Assembly (NCBI GenBank): GCA_002007465.1
Contig: LNAC01000767.1
Coordinates: 558,001 to 622,000 of the forward strand
Length of the DNA: 64,000 nucleotides
Source: Ailurus styani
Taxonomy: Eukaryota; Chordata; Mammalia; Carnivora; Ailuridae
Direction of reading: 5' to 3'
Below, one piece after another: positions 1 through 13,639 of this stretch. The notes under the pieces were generated by a model. The model did not search any database. It had not been told where the DNA came from and saw only the letters and a list, made by a program, of their open reading frames with translations. Position 1 is the first letter of the stretch. The number at the start of each line of letters is the position of its first letter. Position numbers and translations under genes: made by a program.

Positions 1-324
1 TGTTCTAAAAGTTGCATAACTTTTTTTTTTTTATAACTTCTTAAAGATGTTTTAACCTACTGATGGGTAAAGGTGTTATACCTACCAATTTTAGGTATAG
101 AATGTCTTCAGTTTGGAGAAATTCAGATTCTTGCTTGCTGTTTGCAATTTGGTTGTAGACAGCTTAGAATCTTCTATATAATAGGAATGTTATTTTAATT
201 ATATCTTGATAATCCCAATGAAGAATCTTATAGGGGACATATATTTTTCTCTTTTCTATTCTCTTTCTTTATGCCATAGTTTCTCAACATCATCACTAAT
301 TACACTTGAGCCAGATAATTATTT

Positions 325-487
325 GTCTTGTGGGTTGTTCTGTCAATTATAGGATGCTTGGCAGAAATCCTTGTCCTCTACCCATTAGATGCTAGTAGCA
401 ACCATCTCTATGAACTTTGACACCAAAAGTGTCTCCAGACATCACCAAATATGCCATGGGAGGTAAAACTGCCAGTGGAGAATCATA
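325..487 (+). mobile_element. MER20-like hAT-Charlie DNA transposon relic
   Basis: The run ggatgcttggcagaaatcc, then 'ctacccattagatgctagtagca' in diverged form and 'gtctccagacatcaccaaat', follows the MER20 non-autonomous transposon wording, including a degraded 'gagaatcat' 3' end. The match is from memory of the consensus. Confidence 0.7.
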
Positions 488-644
488 ATCTTATGGTATG
501 CCATGAAATTTATTAGGCCTGTTTTATGTATAGGATGGCATCTAGATTTTAAGTTTAATAAGTATACTATTTCCCCATTATATTTTCACCTTTAGTTATT
601 GTTATAATTGTGTTTTGTGTCTCTCTTGTTGAAATTATTTTACT

Positions 645-830
645 TTTTAAAAAGATTTATTTATTTATCTTAGAGCAGGGGGAAGGGCACAGGGAGAGGG
701 AGAGAGAGAGAATCCTCAAGCAGACTCTCCACTGCTCCAATGCAGGGCTCAATCCCACAATACTGAGATCATGACCTGAGCCTAAATCAAGAGTTGGCCA
801 CTAAACTAAATGAGCCACCCAGGTTCCCCT
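645..830 (-). mobile_element. CanSINE (SINEC), antisense, with TSD
   Basis: The element reads in reverse: T/A-rich tail 'aaagatttatttattta', GA-rich region, then 'gagatcatgacctgag' and the tRNA-like head 'tgagccacccagg'. It is flanked by the duplication gaaattattttact at 631-644 and 831-844, which fixes both ends. Substitutions in the head mark it as one of the older copies. Confidence 0.92.
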
Positions 831-844
831 GAAATTATTTTACT

Positions 845-2519
845 CTTAATTAATAAGTATATTATACATGTGATAGATGCTTAAGATTTTTAAGAGAATG
901 AAGAGGGAAAAACATCAAAATATGCTGATTTTTATAATCATTATACAATATATTCCTGAGAAATGTTCATAATTTAAAAGTTGTGTTATTATCAGGATAA
1001 TAGTTATTAATGTCCCCAGTAATGACTCTGAGGTATTATAATATCTTCAAATGACCTTGAATCATAGAAAGTTAACATACCAAGGAAATTTTAGGGATAG
1101 TCACATATGCTTTTTCAATTCACATATGATCACTTATAAAATTTTTATTGACTATCTCTTTTATGTAAAACATTGTTGGACTATAAAAATAAATAAAAAT
1201 ATTCTTCATCTTTAAAAATATATTTCTTAATAGAGTTAAATATATAAATTAGCAGTGTAAACAATGGTTATATAACAGGAGAAATAAAAATGTGCTATGG
1301 GAATTTAGAGAAGACAAATAGACATTATCTATTATCCATAGAATTTAATTGTTTAGTATATCTTATTATCCAACCATTATAAAGAAATGGTATTAGTACC
1401 AAGATAGTTTCAGATTTTAACAAACATTTTAATTTGTAAAAGAGTAAACCTATATGTTTGCATGTTTGTAAATTTGAACTAATTTGTTTGATGAGGAAGA
1501 CTCTGAGGTCAGGTTGATGATATAAAAGACAACATAGTTGGAGTGAAAAGCCTTCAGTTAAATAATTCTCTACCTCTTAACAGCAGGATGATCTTGGTCA
1601 TGTTATTTGAAGAAGAAAAACACATGTATACCCAAAGAGCATAAGCAGCTAAGCTATGGAGAAGTTTGGAAGTTTTTCATATTTCCAAATAAATGTAATT
1701 GTTTTGATCTGACTAAATACCCAGTGCATTAAATAATGAAAAATTCAAGGTGAGAATGGAATATTGAAAATACACCCAAAATAAATGTGGGACTTTTTCT
1801 ATAGAAAATTAAGTGGCCACTAAAGTTTTAAAAATGGTCATTTAGTTAACATCCTTAATATTTTTTTAAAATATAAGTCTGCAAGAAACTCTGCTAAAAT
1901 GAAATGAATAGACAAGAGTTTGGAGATAAAAGATGACTTACAAAGCTATTGAATAGTTTTAAGAAGAAAAGATAAGGAAATGAATCTGCAGAGAAGATAT
2001 GTATGAAAGACAATGAGGTAGGAGTTCTGTAGAGGTCTTTCTTTGCATTACCCAGGACCAGACTGTTAAACAAAGAATAGCCTCTAAATCCATTGAGAAA
2101 ATGCTCTTGGGGAAGACTATTTAAAAAAGGGGAAAGCAGGATCGGAAGGGGAAAATCAACAAGGCTATAATATCAGGTTTGATTTAATGTAAGAACTATG
2201 CAAAAGGAAGCATATAGGATATGAAGTTATAAACATAGAACTAGAAATAAAAACATAGAACAAAATTACTTAACAGATGGATTTAAAACTGCAAGACACT
2301 ATGTATAATATCCAGTGCTTTTTAAAATTATATATACTGTTCTATCCTTAAAATAATTGGAAATATATTTACCAAACTATTCCAAATGGTTATCTCTAGG
2401 GAATAAGATTATAGAAGACTTTATTTCATATGTGATTAAGTAATTATTTATAATGATCATACTGTTACTTTTTGGTTAAAATTAATATTACAATGGACTA
2501 ATGCTCCAAAAACAATTCA
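845..2519. other. EYS: AT-rich intronic stretch, no feature recognised
   Basis: No exon, ORF or repeat family could be recognised here on either strand. Confidence 0.5.
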
Positions 2520-3739
2520 CAGTTCCTGGTGCACTTTTAAATCAAAGCAAAGAAGAATAAGGACTTCTGGGAGGACCCTAAGCTAATCTTGTTCCATGGA
2601 TACAACTAGATAACATCCACAACAATGTAAATAACCCAGCAAACAACCTGAAGACTGGCAAAACAGACTCGCCACAGTTAATGTAGAGAAGAGGCCATAT
2701 CAAAGAGGGTTTAGGAAGGGCAGAAATGCAGTCTGGATCTAAACAGACCCATGGGACTCTCCAAAGGAAAGTGTGATGACATGAATTTGGAGAGGGGAAA
2801 GAAACAGACCCTCACGCCAGTCACCAGCATAGAAGAAATAGTTTGAAAAATGCCTGGAGTATACAGGAGGGAGATTTGTTTACTAATCTCAGAGTGTATG
2901 CTGGAGAGGCAGGGATCATTGGAAGACTTTTCCAAGACAAAAGAACTGTTTGGCTCCACCCCCCCTCATACCCTCCAGCCTGGACACATGGATGCCTGTG
3001 GGAACCAGCTCAGTGCCAACACTCACTACTTTACTTGCTTATCGTATGCCTTCCTCCAAGTTCCCCGACAGAAAAGCCCCCTCCAACCAAACTTCCACTT
3101 CATGTTACCTCCCACGGCAGACCCATGCAAATCTTGGTAACACTGTGTGCCCTGCCCTCTTATTCTCCTTTGATACTTCCCCCTCCAATATGCCCTTGGC
3201 AGGAGCCTACCTAAAGTGGTGCACGAGCCAGGTAGTGTGCAAGCAGCCCAAACAGGAACCAGCATCACTCTGAAGTGATTCCTACCTGGCAAGAGGGAAA
3301 GATAACCACACACATACTAGTCCCACTAAGCCCCAGCAGTGGGCTGGGGACAAATATCTGGAGTGGCTGCAGGCTCTGCCCAACAATGAAGCTTCTCAGG
3401 GGATAATCCAGGAAAGGTGCCTGTAGTTTGGTGAGACAGCAGCATGGAAATACACCTGGTATGACCCAACTCAAGGCCAAGATGGCCCCAGACCAGCCAA
3501 CTAACAACATAGGAACCTAACTCTGCCCACAACAGGCCAAAGAGCCATTGCAGATGACTGGGCTGAAGGCAAAAGTGGCTCAGCCTCAATAGTAGGATAC
3601 ACACAACACACATAGGAGACTTCCCTGAAGTGCCAGTTTCCAGTGAACAAGGAACATTGCACAGCAGGGCACTAAGGGATCTCTTTTTCATAAGATCACT
3701 ACCTTCAAGAGCAGGGGAAATAGTTGACTTTCCTAAAAC

Positions 3740-4456
3740 AGAAACAAACATAGAGAGTTAGAACAAATGAAAAGACAGAGGCATTTGTCCCAAATGAAAG
3801 AACAGCACAAAATCACAGCAAGTGACCTAGGCAAAACAGAGATAAGTAATATGCCTGACTGAGAATTTAAAGTAATGATCACAAAGATTCTCACTGGACT
3901 TGAGAAAAGAGTGGAGGACATCAGTAAGACCCTTAACAAAGAGATAAAAAACAACCAATCAGAGATAAGGAACACAATAAATGAGGAAGCAGAAGAACAA
4001 ATCAGCAACTTGGAGGACAGAGTAATAGAAAGTAATCAAGCTGAGCAGTTGAGAGAAAAATAATAAGATAAAATGAGAATACATTTAGGGAACTCAGCGA
4101 CACCACTAAGTGTAGTAACATTTTCATTATAGGGGTCCTAGAAGGAGAAAAGAGAGAAAAGGGGGCAGAAAATTTATTTGAAGAAATAATAGCTGAAACT
4201 TCCTGAATCTGGGGAAAGAAACAGAAGTCCAGATCCAGGAGGCACAGAAAGTCCCCCAAAAAATCAACCCAAGGAGGTCCACACCAACACACATAGTAAC
4301 TTAAAGTGACAAAGAATAGTGATAAAGGGAGAATTTCAAAATCAGCAAATGAAAACAACTACATACAAGGGAAACCCAATAAAGCTATCAGTTGATTTTT
4401 CAGCAGAAATGCTGTAGGCCAGAAGAGAGTGGTATATATTCAAAGTCCTGAAAGGA

Positions 4457-4488
<32 letters not shown>

Positions 4489-4660
4489 CAAACAAACAAA
4501 AAAAAACCAGAAGAAAACCTATAGCTAAGAGTACTCTATCCAGCAAGGCTATCATTCAGAATAGGAGAGATAAAGAGTTTCCTGGAGAAGCAAAAGTTAA
4601 AGGAATTCATACTAATTCATAACACTAAACCAGCCCTATAAGAAACATTAATGGAGACTT
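3740..4660 (+). pseudogene. L1 ORF1 remnant
   Basis: The longest open piece, 3875-4063, encodes MITKILTGLEKRVEDISKTL followed by NKEIKNNQ and a Glu/Lys-rich heptad run, the coiled-coil trimerisation part of the L1 RNA-binding protein. Further on, conceptual fragments around 4380-4660 resemble the C-terminal half ('aagctatcagttgatttttc', 'agcagaaatgctgtaggcc'). Multiple stops break the frame, so no product is expected. Confidence 0.75.
4456..4507 (+). repeat. (AAAAC)n/(AAAC)n simple repeat inside L1
   Basis: A run of aaaac units grading into aaac lies within the L1 ORF1 remnant and disrupts its frame. Confidence 0.85.
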
Positions 4661-5051
4661 TATGAGTAGAAAGGAAACACCATAGGTAGGAGTAAGAAAA
4701 GTAGGAACCACAAAAGCAGTAAAATTAAGTATATCTACAATAATAAGTCAAAGGATTCACAAAATAAGAGGAAGTAAAGTATGGCACAATAATCCCAAAA
4801 CAAGGGGAGAGGAGTAAAGAATGGGTTCAAACTTAAGTGGCCATTAAATTATTATAGATTGTTATTTGCATAAGATGTTATAATGTTATATGCGAAACTA
4901 ACGATAACCACAAATCAAAAACCAGTAATAGATATGCAAAAAATATAGAGAGGAATCCAAGTATATCACTAAAGAAAACCAGCAAACTGTAAAAGTTCAA
5001 GAGAAGAAAGGGACAGAGAAGAACTATAAAAACAACCATAAAATAAGTAAA

Positions 5052-8000
5052 ATGGCAATAAGTACATACCTATTAATGATCACTGCAAATGTAAATGGAC
5101 TAAACATTCCAGTTAACAACAATGGTGATGGAATGGATAAAAAGCAAGACCCATTTACATGTTGCCTGCAAAAAATTCAATTCAGACCTAAATACACATG
5201 CAGATTGAAAGTGGAGCTATGGAGAAGCATTTATCATGCAAATGGTTTTGAAAAGAAAGTGGGTAAAGTTTAAAACAAAATAGAGTTTAAAACAAAGACT
5301 TACAAGAGACAAAGGATACTATATAAAGGGAACAATCCAAGAAGAAGATATAACAATTAAATATTTATTCATCCAATGTGGGAGCACCCAAATATATAAA
5401 ACAGCTAATAACAAACATAAAGGAAGCAATTGGTAGTAATACTATAATTGTAGAGGACTTTAGAAGCCTACTTACATCAATGGATAGATCATCCAAACCG
5501 AAAACCAGCAAGGAAACAGTGGTGTTGAATGATGCATTGGACCAGATGTATCTAACGGATGTACTCAGAACATTCTATCCAAAAAACAGTAGAATACACA
5601 TTATTTTCAAGTGCACACACAACATTTTCCAGAATAGATTACATACCAGGCTGCAAAACCAGTCTCAACTAATTCAAAAAGATCAAAATCATCTAATGCA
5701 TCTTTTCCAACCACAATTCTATGAAACCAGAAATCAAACACAAGACAAAATCTGGAAGAACAAAAATACATGGAGGTTAAATAATATGTTACTAAACAAT
5801 GAATGGGTCACCCAAGAAATCAAATAGAAAAATTTAAAAATACATGGACTCATTGTACAAAATCTTTGGGATGCAGAAAAGTTGTTTTAAGAGGGAAGTT
5901 TTTAGCAATAAGACAAGAAGCAAGAAACACCTCAATAAGTGACCTAACCTTACATCTAAAGGAGCTAGAAAAAGATCAAACAAAACTTAAAACTAGTAGA
6001 AGAAAAGAAATAAAGATTAGAGTTGAAATAAATGAAATAGAAAGAAGAAAACAATAGAACCAATCAATGAAAACAGGAGCTCTGTTTCTTTGAAAAGTTC
6101 AACAAAATTGATTTTCAGCCAGACTTGTTAAAAAAAAGAAGGAAAAAAAAAAGAGGACTCAAATACTCAAATATACAAAATAAGAAATGAAAGAGGAGAA
6201 ATAACAATGAACACCACAGAAATACTAAGATTTGAAAGGAGTATTATGAAAAGTTATATGCAGCACACTGGCAACCTAGAAGAAATGGATAAATTCCTAG
6301 AAACACATAACCTACCAAAATGGAAGCAGGAATAAATAGAAAATTGAACAGACTGATTAACAGCAATGAATTTGAATCAGTAGTCAAAAACTCCAACAAA
6401 CAGAAGTCCAGGACCAGATGGCTTCAGAGGTGAGTTCTATCAAACATTTAAAGAAGAGTTAACGCATATTCTTCTCAAACTATCAAAAAACAAAAAATAG
6501 AAGAGGAAGGAAAGCTACAAAGCCAGCATTACCCTGATACCACAAGCAGATAAAGACACTACAAAAAGAGAATACAGGCCAATATCTCTGATGAACATAA
6601 ATTCAAAAATTTCCAACAAAATATTAGCAAACCAAATCCAACAACATATTAAAATAGTCGTTCACCACCATCAAGTAGGATTTATTCTAGGGATACATGT
6701 ATGGTTGAATATTTGCAAATCGATCAATGTGATACATCACATCAATAAGAGAAAAGATAAAAAACCATATGATCATTTAAATAGATGCAGAAAAAGCATT
6801 TGACAAAGTACAATATTCATTCATGATAAAAACCCTTAACAAATAGGTTCAGAAGGGCCATTTTTTATCATAATAAAGGCTATATATGAAAAACCCATAG
6901 CTAATACCATATCAATGTTGAAAACCTGAGAGCTTTCCCCATAAAATCAGGAACAAGACAAGGATGTCCACTGTTACCACTTTTATTCAAGATAGTACTG
7001 GAAGTCCTAGCCACAGCAATCAGATAAGAAAAAGAAAGAAAAAACATCCAGATTGGTAAAGAAGTAAAACTCTCACTACTTGCAGATCAAATGATACTAT
7101 TTATAGAAAACCTGAAAAACGCCACCAAAACTACTATAAACGATAAATGAATTCAGTAAGGTCATAGGATACAAAATCAATATACTGAAATACTGTGCAT
7201 TTCTATACACCACTAATGAAGCAGCAGAAAGAGATATTAAGAAAACAATCCCATTTGCAACTGACCAAAAATATTAACATACCTAGAAAGAAACTTAACC
7301 ATGGAGCCGAAAGACCTATACTCTGAAAACCATGAAACACTGATGAAAGAAATTGAAGACAATACAAATAAATGGAAAGATAATCCATGCTCATGGGTTG
7401 GAAGAAGAAATATTGTTAAAATGTCCATACCACCCAAAGCAACCTACAGATTTAATGCAATGCAAATGAAAATCTCAATAACATTTTCCACAGAACTAGA
7501 ACAAATAATACTGAAATTTGTATGGAACCAGAAAAGACCTCAAATAGCTAAAGCAATCTTGAAAAACAAGAATAAAACTGTAAGTATCACTATCCCAGAT
7601 TTCAGGATAGACTAAAAATCTGTAGCAATCAAAACAGTAGGTATTGGCACAAAAACAGACACATAGATAATGGAACAGAATAGAGAGCCAGCAACCCATG
7701 CTTATATGATTACTTAATCCACAACAAACAGGGCAAGAATATACAATGGGGACGGGACAGTCTCTTTAAGAAATGACACTGGGAAAACTGGATAGCTACA
7801 TGCAAAGTAATGAAATGGAATCTTTTCTTAAGCTATACACACAAATAAACTCAAAATAGATTAAATAACTAAATGTGAGACTTGAAATCATAAAAGTCCC
7901 AGAAGAAAACATAAGCAGTAATTTCTTTGACATTAGTCATTGACACATGTTTTTTTTTAGATATGTCTCCCTCGGCAAGAGAAACAACAACAAAAAAATG

Positions 8001-8890
8001 AACTTTGGGACTACAGCAAAATTTTGCTTCTTCACAGCAAAGGAAACAATCAACAAAACTAAAAAACAGCCTACTGAATAGAAGAAAAGATTTTCAAACA
8101 GCATATTCGATGAAGAGTTAATAACCAAATATATAAAGAACTTAAACAACTCAATACTAAAAACAAAACAAAACAAAACAAACAAACAAAAAACCCCCAA
8201 GTAACCCAATTAAAAATGGGCAGACAACATGAACAGAAATTTCTCCAAAGAAGACATATAGATGACCAGGAAACACATAAAAAGATGCTCAAAATCATTA
8301 ATCATGAAGGATATGCAAATCAAAACTACAATGAGGTAGATACCCCCTCACACCTGTCAGAATGGCTAGAATCAAAAACACAAGAAACAACAAGTTGTTG
8401 GCAAGGATGTGATGAAAAAGCAACCTTTGTGCACTGTTGGTAGGAATGCAAACTGGAGAAGTCACTGTGGAAAACAGTATCAAGTTTCCTCAAAAAATTA
8501 AAAATAGAACTACCATATGATCCAGTAATTCCACTACTGGGTGTTAACTCACAAAATACAAAACACTAATTTGAAAAGATATATGTACCCTTATGCTTAT
8601 TGCAGCATTATTTACAATAGCCAAATTATGGACACAGTCCAGTTGAACAATTCATCCATCGATGAATAGATAAAGATGTGGCATATATACACAATGGAAT
8701 ATTATTCAGCCATAAAAATGAATGAAATCTTTCCATTTGCAACAACAGGGATGGAGCTGAAGAGTATAATGCTAAGCAAAATGTCAGTCAGAGAAAGATA
8801 AACACCATATGATTTCATCCACATGTGAAATTCAGGAAACAAAACAGAGAAAAAAAGAGACCAACCAAAAAAAGAGACTAACTACAATGA
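5052..8890 (+). pseudogene. L1 ORF2 (endonuclease/reverse transcriptase) remnant
   Basis: The region starts at the ORF2-type ATG (MAISTYLLMITANVNGLNIP) in the apurinic endonuclease domain. It continues with frame-broken endonuclease pieces (5378-6057), a reverse transcriptase piece around 6591-6803 ([20 protein letters not shown]) and the C-terminal segment at 7301-7615 ([19 protein letters not shown] and [17 protein letters not shown]). There are many stops and frameshifts. It is a dead copy, useful only for dating. Confidence 0.85.
8158..8194 (+). repeat. (AAAAC)n/(AAAC)n simple repeat inside L1 ORF2
   Basis: A second A/C run in the same L1 interrupts the distal ORF2 remnant. Confidence 0.85.
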
Positions 8891-8915
8891 ACAAACTGAT
8901 GGTTACCAGAGGTGA

Positions 8916-8919
<4 letters not shown>

Positions 8920-8946
<27 letters not shown>

Positions 8947-8947
8947 T
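8920..8947 (+). repeat. (GT)n microsatellite in the L1 3' UTR
   Basis: About 14 uninterrupted GT units follow 'ggtgagtgag' in the 3' UTR of the plus-strand L1. Confidence 0.95.
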
Positions 8948-9086
8948 TGGGAGGGGTGAAATAGAAGGGGATTAAGAGTACACTTACCTTGATGAGTATG
9001 GAGTAATATATGGAACTGTTGAATCATTGTATTGCACACTTGAAGCTGTATGTTAACTATACCAGAATTAAAATTTTATAAAGACC

Positions 9087-9102
9087 GGGGGGGGGGGGGA
9101 AA

Positions 9103-9144
<42 letters not shown>
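9087..9144 (+). repeat. G run followed by (CA)n microsatellite
   Basis: Thirteen consecutive G (9087-9099) are followed by aaag and about 20 CA units, at the 3' border of the L1, where a poly(A) tail would be expected. Confidence 0.95.
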
Positions 9145-9146
<2 letters not shown>

Positions 9147-9673
9147 AATAAAATATACTCCTCATTGAAATTTGGGAAACCTCAAACATTCATGAAATTA
9201 GGAGAAATAAATTAATGAAGTTAAAATAAATTTTAACAGGCCTACTACATGATATGTAAAGCTTTTAAACTTGTTGTGCAAAACTAGCATGAAACTGAAG
9301 CTAAATTTGATGTGTACTCTTGTTTTCACAGTAAAAGATAAATCAAGGGTTATCTGGAATTCTGTCATCCATGTGACAACCATAAAACTTTAAAATATTA
9401 TTGTCTTGCAAAATTTTTCTTTTAAAAATTTATAGAGAGGAATTAGTCTTTTGATTTCCTTTCACCCATGTTTTAAATTTATTTTCTAAGGATGAATTCA
9501 TGAGAAAAGAAATGAACATATATTTACTTCTCAAGTAACAGTCTAAGTTGTGAAATCAAAAAAGAAAACTGAGGGAATAAAATATTTTAAAGTTTGCACT
9601 TCTTATGCCACAGTTGATTTGTAAAATCCATATGTTTTTATTAATCAAATCTATTGATTCTGAGAGTTTCTTT
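9145..9673. other. EYS: Intronic stretch, no feature recognised
   Basis: AT-rich sequence between the CA repeat and the next SINE. Nothing was recognised on either strand. Confidence 0.5.
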
Positions 9674-9861
9674 TTTTTTTAAAGATTTATTTATTTACTT
9701 GACACAGAGAGATCACAAGTAGGCAGAGAGGCAGGCAGAGAGAGAGGAGGAAGCAGGCTCCCCGATGAGCAGAGAGCCCGATGCGGGCCTCGATCCCAGG
9801 ACCCTGAGATCATGAACAAGCTGAAGGCAGAGGCTTTAACCCACTGAGCCACCCAGGCGCC
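9674..9861 (-). mobile_element. CanSINE, antisense, young-looking
   Basis: The reverse-oriented SINE runs from 'aaagatttatttatttactt' through a GA-rich section, 'gatcccaggaccctgagatc' and 'aacccactgagccacccagg' to 'cgcc'. It is close to the mustelid-type consensus. A short flanking duplication around 'agtttctt/gtgtttctt' is imperfect. Confidence 0.93.
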
Positions 9862-10069
9862 TGTGTAAGTGTTTCTTATGTCTCAAGATATTGAAATGCT
9901 TCTCACAGAATTACAAGTTCTCGCAAGGAGAAGAAAGAAGTGACTCCAAGATAGAGTTGCTAGATGTATAGCAAATAAAAATACAGGCTGTCCAGTTAAA
10001 TTAGATTTTTAAGTAAATGATAAATAGTTTTAGTATAGGTATTTCCTAAATTTGTATGTGTTCTTCTTA

Positions 10070-10145
10070 TTGATACCCTGGCCCCATTGCAGACCTATTA
10101 AATCAGAATGTCTGGGGATAGCGTGCAGCTAAAGTTGAGAATCCC
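10070..10145 (+). mobile_element. hAT-Charlie (MER5-like) relic
   Basis: The run 'gcagacctattaaatcagaa' with 'tctgggga' and 'aaagttgagaatccctg' resembles the conserved core and terminal end of MER5-type elements. It is short and diverged. Confidence 0.55.
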
Positions 10146-12574
10146 TGTGCATAATGATAATTTGTTAATCAAACCACCTATGTGACATATACAATGATAA
10201 TTACACTGCCATGCTACACAACAAACTCAGAGATAGGTAAATAGCCCTAGTGCATCCTGTTAGCCACAATAATCTTTGGTTGAGGATCACTATCAAGTTT
10301 TCAACCTTACCCTGATCTCCACTCTGATTTCCTTTTTCCTACATTGGAGAGTAAGCTATAGGTGCCACTACCCATTTCATTTCCTCATATTCAATGTTAC
10401 CAGAAAATGTGTGCAAAAAATAAAAATAATGCCCATTATAAAACAGTTTAATGTGTGAAAATGTTAACTTCCTTTATAATAGGTACTATGTCTCATCTCA
10501 TAAAACATACAAGATAGTTGAGGACACTAAATATGGTAGAGTGCTTCGGAAATTGATTGAATCAGGAAACTTAGTCATCTGCTTTCTCGGTATGCCAGTT
10601 AGATTTTTCGGGCCACCATTTCTTATTGGTAAAACTGATAGTTTGATTTGGTGACTCTCTAGTTTAAAATATAATCTAGTGTTTAAAATGTCCCTTGGAA
10701 GAACTAAGATTGGCACATATAAGTTATTAGATGATCAATGTCTTCTGACTATTGTTATTAGAGACATACATTTTAACAAGAACATTGTGGAGATAAAATA
10801 GATTATGATACATATTTGTGCTCCATACTTGTCATTAGGGAGAATTCTTACATACAATTAAATGTATACTACAACTTTGCAGTCTACAATTTAAAGCAAT
10901 GCTGTGAACCTTTCAAAATACTGAAACTCAGTTTTGGAGAAAGTAAATGTGTCTTGCTTTCAGCTCACTTGCAGGAATAATCAATGGCCTATTTAGTGTC
11001 ATGAAGTAGGAACAACAAACTTTCATGAATTTTAATTAAGATTTAGTTTGCCCAGTGGACATCGAGACATCTCTCAACTACTAACTACTAGTGACTGACA
11101 CTATTCCTATAAGTGACTAAAGGGAGGCTTTTCTTTTTAATAATAATTAATAGGCTATTAGATTCTATTTTTTTCCCTTCTAATCTCTGCCCTGGGATAA
11201 GCACATTTCACATTTTAATTTGTCTTATTTTTTTAACTTTAAAAGATAGTGATGGATGACTGTTTTCTTTAGTTTAAAAATTTTGGTATTGCCTCATAGT
11301 TTACAGATATGTTTTATCAAATACATCTGAATATTTTAACTCTGCCGATGAAATAAATGTGTCATTAAGTACTATATATAAAATAATAGTTGTGAAAGAT
11401 GAGAATTAGCCAATTCTCAATTATAGGTTATTTTGTTCACCCTTAAGTAATATAAGAAAGTAATAGATTCACTGTCACCCACTAGTTGTTTTAGCATTTA
11501 TGATTCAAGTACATTATTCAATTTATCTCTTCAAGAAGCCCTAAAGGAAAATCAACTTGAAAAAAGCCAGATAAAACCTTATTCATGTCTTCTATATCTA
11601 AAATTATTATATACATTATGCTGATACATACACAAATATAAAAATCTGTTCTATGTAGATGAAAATAAGAATTCAACATCCTTTTAATGACTATGACAAT
11701 TAAAAACATATGTGACTGGTCAATGTCTACAGCAGAAAAAACAATTACTATAATTTTCTAGCAAGCCAAGACTTTCGTCCTTCATTAGAGTAGACTTTTG
11801 TCCTTCATTAGAGTCATCAAAAACTGTCAGCAAATTTAAAAATCTTTAATAATCTAAAGTGTTTAACATCCAAACTCTTAAATATCCCAGAAGTAGGTTT
11901 GAACTTTCTGCACCTCCACTCTGCTTTTGGAATTCATGTTCAACCAATATTTTTCCCAGACTGACAACCATTTGAAAGGCAGATTCTTTGAAGAATCAAA
12001 TTTAAACAAAATATCATTTGAAAATGTTGTCTTCATAATGAAAAGATTATAGGTACATTATCTTATAAAGTTTGGTCCAATATCAAAAATATTCTGATAT
12101 TTTCCATAACTTTATGGGTTTTTTGGGGTAACTTTTATATTTGTATTTTATATTGATTACATCAATATAAAACTACTTCTAACATTCTTAATATTATTTG
12201 TGATATCTTCTTAATCAAATTTCTGAGTTTTGCCTATATTTTATTGCATTATCTTTCTGTTCTTTCTATATAACCAATTTTTATTACCTTTCCTCTAATC
12301 TCATTAAAGGTACTATTTTCTTCCAATTATTGAGTTAAATACTTGGTTTGCTGGTTTTATATACTTCATATTTTCTAATATGTGCTGTAAAGAATATAAA
12401 TTCCATTTTCTATAATATTGTTTTACCTGTATCCAAATATCTAAATATGTTATAATATTAATTTTTATTTTTTTTTGTCAAACTCTAAGAAGGGTTTTTT
12501 TAACTCACTTTTTGGGGGGTCATAGACTAATAATATTGCACTGTGACTTACATTACTTATTTTCTTTCTTTTAC
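10146..12574. other. EYS: Intronic stretch, no feature recognised
   Basis: AT-rich sequence. The small ORFs at 10276-10716 have no recognisable similarity and fit chance. A short direct repeat of 'ctttcgtccttcattagag' type occurs near 11770-11812. Confidence 0.45.
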
Positions 12575-12680
12575 TAAATCATAAGCTCTTTGATAGCAGG
12601 ACTTTTTGTCTGCTTTGTTCATTGTTTCATCCTCTCAATCAGAAGAGAACCTAGAACATAATAAATCTCAGTAATTACTT
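12575..12680 (+). mobile_element. L2 (LINE2) 3' end relic
   Basis: The phrase 'aagctctttgatagcaggac', then 'ttttgtctgctttgttcatt' and 'agaacataataaatctcagt', follows the 3' terminal wording of ancient mammalian L2. Confidence 0.65.
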
Positions 12681-13639
12681 ATTTGGTTCTAGAGGTTTCA
12701 GCTGTCTTGAACTAGTTTTTATATTATTAGTTTCTTCACATGGATTCTATAATCAATGATGGTGTAAATTGAGCCATATAGTTTTTGCACAGGCTGGAAT
12801 TTTCAATTTATCACAGTTTTTCCCTTACCTATATTCCTTTAGTGGAATAAGGAGTTCTTTTATTATTAATATTACTCAGTTTGTGAGTGTAAAGTGTTTC
12901 TAGGTTTCCTTTCACAGATGGTGCAGGTCCTAGGGAATCATTTGCATCAGCGTCCTTTTTTTGTCTTTCTGACTTGGGAAGACCCAAATTGTCTTCTATG
13001 CCTATGAATTTAGTAAAATCTGAGACTGCAATTTTTAGAGAACATACAAATACATATTTTCATACATATAAATCCTTAGTTGTCAATATTTTAGCTGGAC
13101 TTCACAGTTTATTTTTAATTTCCTTTTCCATTTCTAGCCCCTACCAGTTTCTATTTCTTTCTTTTGAGTTTGGCTACATATTAAAATTTCCTTTATTATG
13201 TATTATCTAGCATTTGTATGTGGTTGTGCTAATCTTTCTTGCTGAAAGCTCACAAGCTTTCTTTATTTAAGTCTTGATTTAAATTGAATGTACCCAAGTT
13301 GCTGACCTCAGAACTGTTGTTTCCTTAAGGAAAATGTATACAAATTAAAGGGTTATCCTCTAAAAGCTACCATAACTCTCTTATTTCAGAATTCCTACAG
13401 CACTTACTGTTAGACCCACAGATTGAACACCACCAGGTAACAGTTTCTCCTCTCAAACATTCTCCCTTATTATCATGAAAAAACTATATTTATCCTAATC
13501 TCAGTTTGTTCTTAGAGTCCAAAACTGAACATGTTTCACCTTTTGTTATTCTTGACAACATTGCATCCTGATAAATGCCAGTATGGCCAAAGCCAGTCTT
13601 TTAACAGCATGTAATTCCATAAATATTTGTTGTACTTTT

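Larger units (their letters stand above)
2520..9086 (+). mobile_element. Long degenerate L1 (LINE-1), plus strand
   Basis: This is a near full-length carnivore L1 about 6.5 kb long. It has a 5' UTR (about 2560-3720), ORF1 remnants, ORF2 remnants and a 3' end that reads 'gcacacttgaagctgtatg' and 'accagaattaaaatttt'. The inner coding regions show many frameshifts and stops, so the copy is old and inactive. The exact 5' boundary is uncertain and I found no convincing target-site duplication. The tail is not a plain poly(A); it runs into a G run and a CA microsatellite. Confidence 0.88.

Noticed and set aside
2711..3751. Cluster of overlapping ORFs (up to 141 codons) on both strands
   Set aside because: They lie in the 5' UTR of the plus-strand L1 and have no matching domain.
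8920..9144. Possible CRISPR-like or satellite array
   Set aside because: It consists of dinucleotide microsatellites and a G run, with no unique spacers; CRISPR arrays are not expected in a mammalian genome.
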